Assembly: GCA_902806435.1 (NCBI GenBank) | Contig: CADCWO010000166.1 | Coordinates: 1-44,620 of the forward strand | Direction: 5' to 3' | Source: an uncultured Synechococcales cyanobacterium | GTDB lineage: Bacteria > Cyanobacteriota > Cyanobacteriia > Thermosynechococcales > Thermosynechococcaceae | Length of the DNA stretch: 44,620 nt | In this document: positions 41,878-44,620 of the stretch, piece after piece | How positions within the stretch are numbered: position 1 is the first letter of the stretch | Layout: every line of letters starts with the position of its first letter | Program-made: the position numbers and the translations under genes | The notes under the pieces: generated by a model | Database searches by the model: none | Told to the model about the DNA's origin: nothing | The model's input: the letters and a program-made list of their open reading frames with translations, nothing else

Positions 41878-43455
41878 ATGTTAGCACGAGTCTGGAGTGC
41901 ATCCTTAATTGGGATTGATGCTGTAAAAGTTGGGGTAGAAGTTGATGTATCTGGCGGTCTACCAGGAATTGTCGTTGTTGGTCTCCCTGACGCGGCAGTG
42001 CAGGAGTCCCGTGAGCGGGTGAAGGCAGCGCTTAAGAATGCTGGCTATACTTTTCCGGTGCGGAAGGTGGTAGTCAATCTAACCCCTGCAGACCTGCGTA
42101 AAGAAGGACCGAGCTTTGATCTACCGATCAGTGTGGGCATCTTGGCGGCCTCGGAGCAGGTCAGTAACCAGCTGCTCTCAAACTTTTTGTTTCTCGGCGA
42201 GGTTTCTTTAGATGGTAGCTTGCACCCAGTTCCAGGAGCCCTTTCAATCGCAGCCGCAGCTAAAGCAATGGGAATTTCTGGCTTGGTCCTACCTGCTGCT
42301 AATGCCTGTGAAGCTGCTGTTGTGGAAGGATTGTCTGTTTACAGCTTTGACCACCTATCGGACGTAGGCAAATTTCTCAGCCATCCAGAACACTATGCCC
42401 CATTACGGCTCAATGGCCTAGAAGCACTGGCGCGCTCCCGAGGGGTTTTGGCAGCAGGGGTCAACGACCACTTCCGTCGTCTATCCCAGCTAGCAGGACC
42501 GGATCTGAAGGATGTCAAAGGGCAAGAGCATGGCCGTCGGGCACTAGAAATTGCTGCTACCGGCGGTCACAATCTAGTGTTTGTAGGGCCGCCAGGAAGT
42601 GGTAAAACAATGCTGGCGCGAAGGCTGCCGGGAATTTTGCCCCCGTTGACATTTGCAGAAGCCCTGGAAGTTACCAAAATCCACTCCGTAGCTGGTTTAC
42701 TAAAGCACCAGGAGACCTTTGTCACAGATCGCCCTTTTCGCAGCCCGCACCACTCCGCTTCTGGGCCAGCCCTGGTAGGCGGAGGAAGCTTCCCACGACC
42801 TGGGGAAATTTCCTTAGCCCATCGAGGTGTCCTGTTCTTGGATGAACTGACGGAATTCAAACGGGAGGTCCTAGAATTTCTTCGCCAGCCTTTAGAGGAC
42901 GGTTATGTAACAATTTCCCGTGCTCGCCAATCCGTGGCTTTTCCAGCTCAATTTACGTTAGTGGCAAGTACCAATCCCTGCCCCTGTGGGTACTTTTCCG
43001 ATGTACTCCAGCCCTGTACCTGCTCACCTCGGCAGCGAGAACAATATTGGGCAAAGCTGTCTGGCCCCTTGATGGATCGAATTGACTTGCAAGTAGCAGT
43101 GAACCGTCTCAAACCAGAGGAAATTACCGGGCCAGCCTTGGGAGAAGACTCGGCATCAGTCAGGGTACGGATTGAGGCTGCTCGAGATCGCGCCCGGATC
43201 CGTTTTCAAGCTGAACCTAACTTAAGCTGCAATGCCCAAATGCAAAGTCATCACCTACGACAGTGGTGCCACCTGGATGACCCCACTCGCAGTCTCTTAG
43301 AGACTGCTATTCGCAGGCTGGGCCTCTCCGCTCGTGCCACAGACCGGATTGTTAAGGTCGCTCGCACTATTGCCGATCTAGCTAGTGAGGTAGAACTGAA
43401 GACCCACCATGTTGCGGAAGCAATTCAGTACCGGACAATCGATAGAATGCAATGA
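41878..43455 (+). CDS. YifB/ComM-family magnesium-chelatase-like AAA ATPase
   Basis: The 525-residue protein is a YifB/ComM family AAA+ ATPase. ComM in transformable bacteria is a helicase that promotes branch migration during natural transformation. Residues 1-180 are the Lon-like N-terminal domain (SGGLPGIVVVGLPDAAVQES, NLTPADLRKEGPSFDLPIS). The ATPase core has Walker A GPPGSGKT at 237-244 and Walker B GVLFLDELTEF, with a sensor block STNPCPCGYF and further Cys residues (QPCTC) of the family. The C-terminal domain contains RLGLSARATDRIVKVARTIA. I chose the ATG at 41878, preceded by GGAAGTGAGG; a TTG at 41821 extends the frame without conservation. Confidence 0.9.
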   Translation: MLARVWSASLIGIDAVKVGVEVDVSGGLPGIVVVGLPDAAVQESRERVKAALKNAGYTFPVRKVVVNLTPADLRKEGPSFDLPISVGILAASEQVSNQLLSNFLFLGEVSLDGSLHPVPGALSIAAAAKAMGISGLVLPAANACEAAVVEGLSVYSFDHLSDVGKFLSHPEHYAPLRLNGLEALARSRGVLAAGVNDHFRRLSQLAGPDLKDVKGQEHGRRALEIAATGGHNLVFVGPPGSGKTMLARRLPGILPPLTFAEALEVTKIHSVAGLLKHQETFVTDRPFRSPHHSASGPALVGGGSFPRPGEISLAHRGVLFLDELTEFKREVLEFLRQPLEDGYVTISRARQSVAFPAQFTLVASTNPCPCGYFSDVLQPCTCSPRQREQYWAKLSGPLMDRIDLQVAVNRLKPEEITGPALGEDSASVRVRIEAARDRARIRFQAEPNLSCNAQMQSHHLRQWCHLDDPTRSLLETAIRRLGLSARATDRIVKVARTIADLASEVELKTHHVAEAIQYRTIDRMQ

Positions 43456-43655
43456 GAACAATGAGTTACTGTTACTCATCAACTAAAATGATTGTACTTT
43501 AAGGGATAAGCAGCTTGGCGTGGTAGCAGTGAGGATTAGTTTTCCTTCGCACCACCTAGTGATGCTCTTCTAGATAGTTAGATTAGAAGCTTGCTCAAAC
43601 GGTTTCCCTAGGACCTTCCTTATATTGAGAGGGGATAGTGAGTAGGGATTAGTGA

Positions 43656-44620
43656 ATGACTCTAGAAGAACCTAACCGCAACTCTGAGGAAGAGATCTTT
43701 ATCTTCCCAGCCTCATCCGCACAACAGCGGCTGTGGTTTCTTGACCAGTTAGTTCCTGACGCTTCTCTCTACAATGTGCCAACAGTGATTCGCCTTACAG
43801 GCGTGCTCAATCTGGCTGCACTGGAGCAGAGCTTTGAGGCAATTGTGTCTCGTCACGAAGCTTTGCGGACGACCTTTGAGACGGTTGAGGGGCAGCCCAT
43901 CCAGATAATTGCTCCTAAGCTGGAAGTATCTCTACCTGTGGTTAATTTACAGCAACTTCCCGCACTGACCCGCGACGCCGAGGCGCAATTATTAATTCGG
44001 GAAGAAATACAGCGTCCTTTCAACTTGTCTAAAGGTCCATTGCTGCGGCTGATGCTGTTGCGTTTGGATGAGGCAGAGCACATTCTGCTAGTGAATCTGC
44101 ATCACATTGTTTTCGATGAATGGTCGAGCGGAGTGCTAATTGGAGAATTCGGCACATTTTACGCTGCCTTCACTCAGAACCAGCCTGTCTCTTTACCGGA
44201 ATTGCCGATTCAGTACGCTGACTTTGCCCACTGGCAGCAGGAGTGGCTGCAAGGAGAAGTATTGGAGCTACAACTAAATTACTGGCGGCAGCAGTTAAGA
44301 CATGTTCCGACTCTAGACCTGCTCAATGATCGCCCGCGTCCCCCTGCGCAAAGTTACCGAGGAGCAGTTCAGTTGCTGGAGTTACCACAAAGCTTGCTGT
44401 CAGGCGTGGAGGAACTGAGCCAGCAAGCGGGCGCCTCGCTGTTTATGACGCTCTTAGCAGCATTCCAGGCTTTACTCTACCGCTACACTGGCCAAACAGA
44501 TATTGCTGTCGGTTCCCCGATCGCCAACCGCAACCGCAGTGAGCTAGAGGGATTAATTGGCTTCTTCGTCAACAGCCTGGTGCTAAGAACTGATTTATCG
44601 GGCAACCCCACGTTCCAAGA
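43656..44620 (+). CDS. Nonribosomal peptide synthetase, N-terminal condensation domain (3' partial)
   Basis: The frame starts at the ATG at 43656 and runs off the right edge after 321 codons. It is a condensation domain with most core motifs in order: C1 SSAQQRLWFLDQL, C2 RHEALRTTFE, C3 HHIVFDEWS (149-157), C4 YADFAHWQQEW and C5 IGFFVNSLVLRTDL. The C3 motif departs from the usual HHxxxDG: Gly is Glu155, while the catalytic second His (150) and Asp154 are kept. Because the domain starts the protein with only about 16 preceding residues, it would accept an upstream-bound or fatty starter unit. The rest (adenylation, carrier) lies outside the window. About 200 gene-free bases separate it from yifB. 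Confidence 0.92.
   Translation, partial: MTLEEPNRNSEEEIFIFPASSAQQRLWFLDQLVPDASLYNVPTVIRLTGVLNLAALEQSFEAIVSRHEALRTTFETVEGQPIQIIAPKLEVSLPVVNLQQLPALTRDAEAQLLIREEIQRPFNLSKGPLLRLMLLRLDEAEHILLVNLHHIVFDEWSSGVLIGEFGTFYAAFTQNQPVSLPELPIQYADFAHWQQEWLQGEVLELQLNYWRQQLRHVPTLDLLNDRPRPPAQSYRGAVQLLELPQSLLSGVEELSQQAGASLFMTLLAAFQALLYRYTGQTDIAVGSPIANRNRSELEGLIGFFVNSLVLRTDLSGNPTFQ

Overview
The window is chromosomal DNA of an oxygenic cyanobacterium. Evidence for this: genes for photosystem II PsbI, photosystem I PsaE, the NDH-1 subunit NdhO and a CpcS/CpeS-type phycobilin lyase; the plastid/cyanobacterial families Ycf36/CGLD27 and Ftn2/ZipN (ARC6); and the HIP1 octamer GCGATCGC scattered throughout. Genus cannot be fixed from the sequence. 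Genes lie on both strands in short groups, with no long operon.

Layout. 1-3.9 kb is a decay zone: the 3' end of an unidentified gene, a frameshifted PPC/DUF296 pseudogene, an intact hopanoid-type glycosyltransferase (hpnB), an IS630-family element inserted in the hpnB stop codon, and the wreck of a second, unrelated IS630-type transposase. 3.9-11.4 kb holds a peroxiredoxin-glutaredoxin fusion, Ycf36, an asparaginase II, initiator tRNA-fMet with a terminator, two overlapping dynamin/Era-like GTPase genes, a GlsB-type membrane protein and argC. 11.7-22 kb holds ribBA, trmFO, a PAS-GGDEF-EAL protein, a GH38 alpha-mannosidase and an unidentified cyanobacterial protein. 22-30 kb holds psbI (38 codons), a DUF3769 outer-membrane/LPS-transport-like protein, a conserved hypothetical, cpcS, a GT4 glycosyltransferase, an HTH protein with a GrpE-like C-terminus, an LpxB-related protein and a small membrane protein. 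30-41.6 kb holds psaE-mutM-ndhO, small regulators and hypotheticals, mnmA, ilvC, map, lpxD, ftn2/zipN and pdhA. 41.8-44.6 kb holds a YifB/ComM AAA protein and the first condensation domain of a nonribosomal peptide synthetase that runs off the window.

Themes. Several genes serve the cell envelope (hpnB, DUF3769, the LpxB-related protein, lpxD, GT4). Others serve photosynthesis (psbI, psaE, ndhO, cpcS, ycf36), tRNA and translation (tRNA-fMet, trmFO, mnmA, map) and core metabolism (argC, ribBA, ilvC, pdhA). Most of the window is ordinary core genome.

The observations I rate highest are a PsaE with a long low-complexity C-terminal tail, the HTH/GrpE-like fusion, the tandem GTPases of which one lacks a recognisable G3 motif, the NRPS condensation domain with HHxxxDE instead of HHxxxDG, and the IS630 insertion in a stop codon together with its A-AAA-AAG slippery site. 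I found no CRISPR array, rRNA, or clear multi-gene defence or novel system. All functional calls come from reading motifs by eye; no database search was run.
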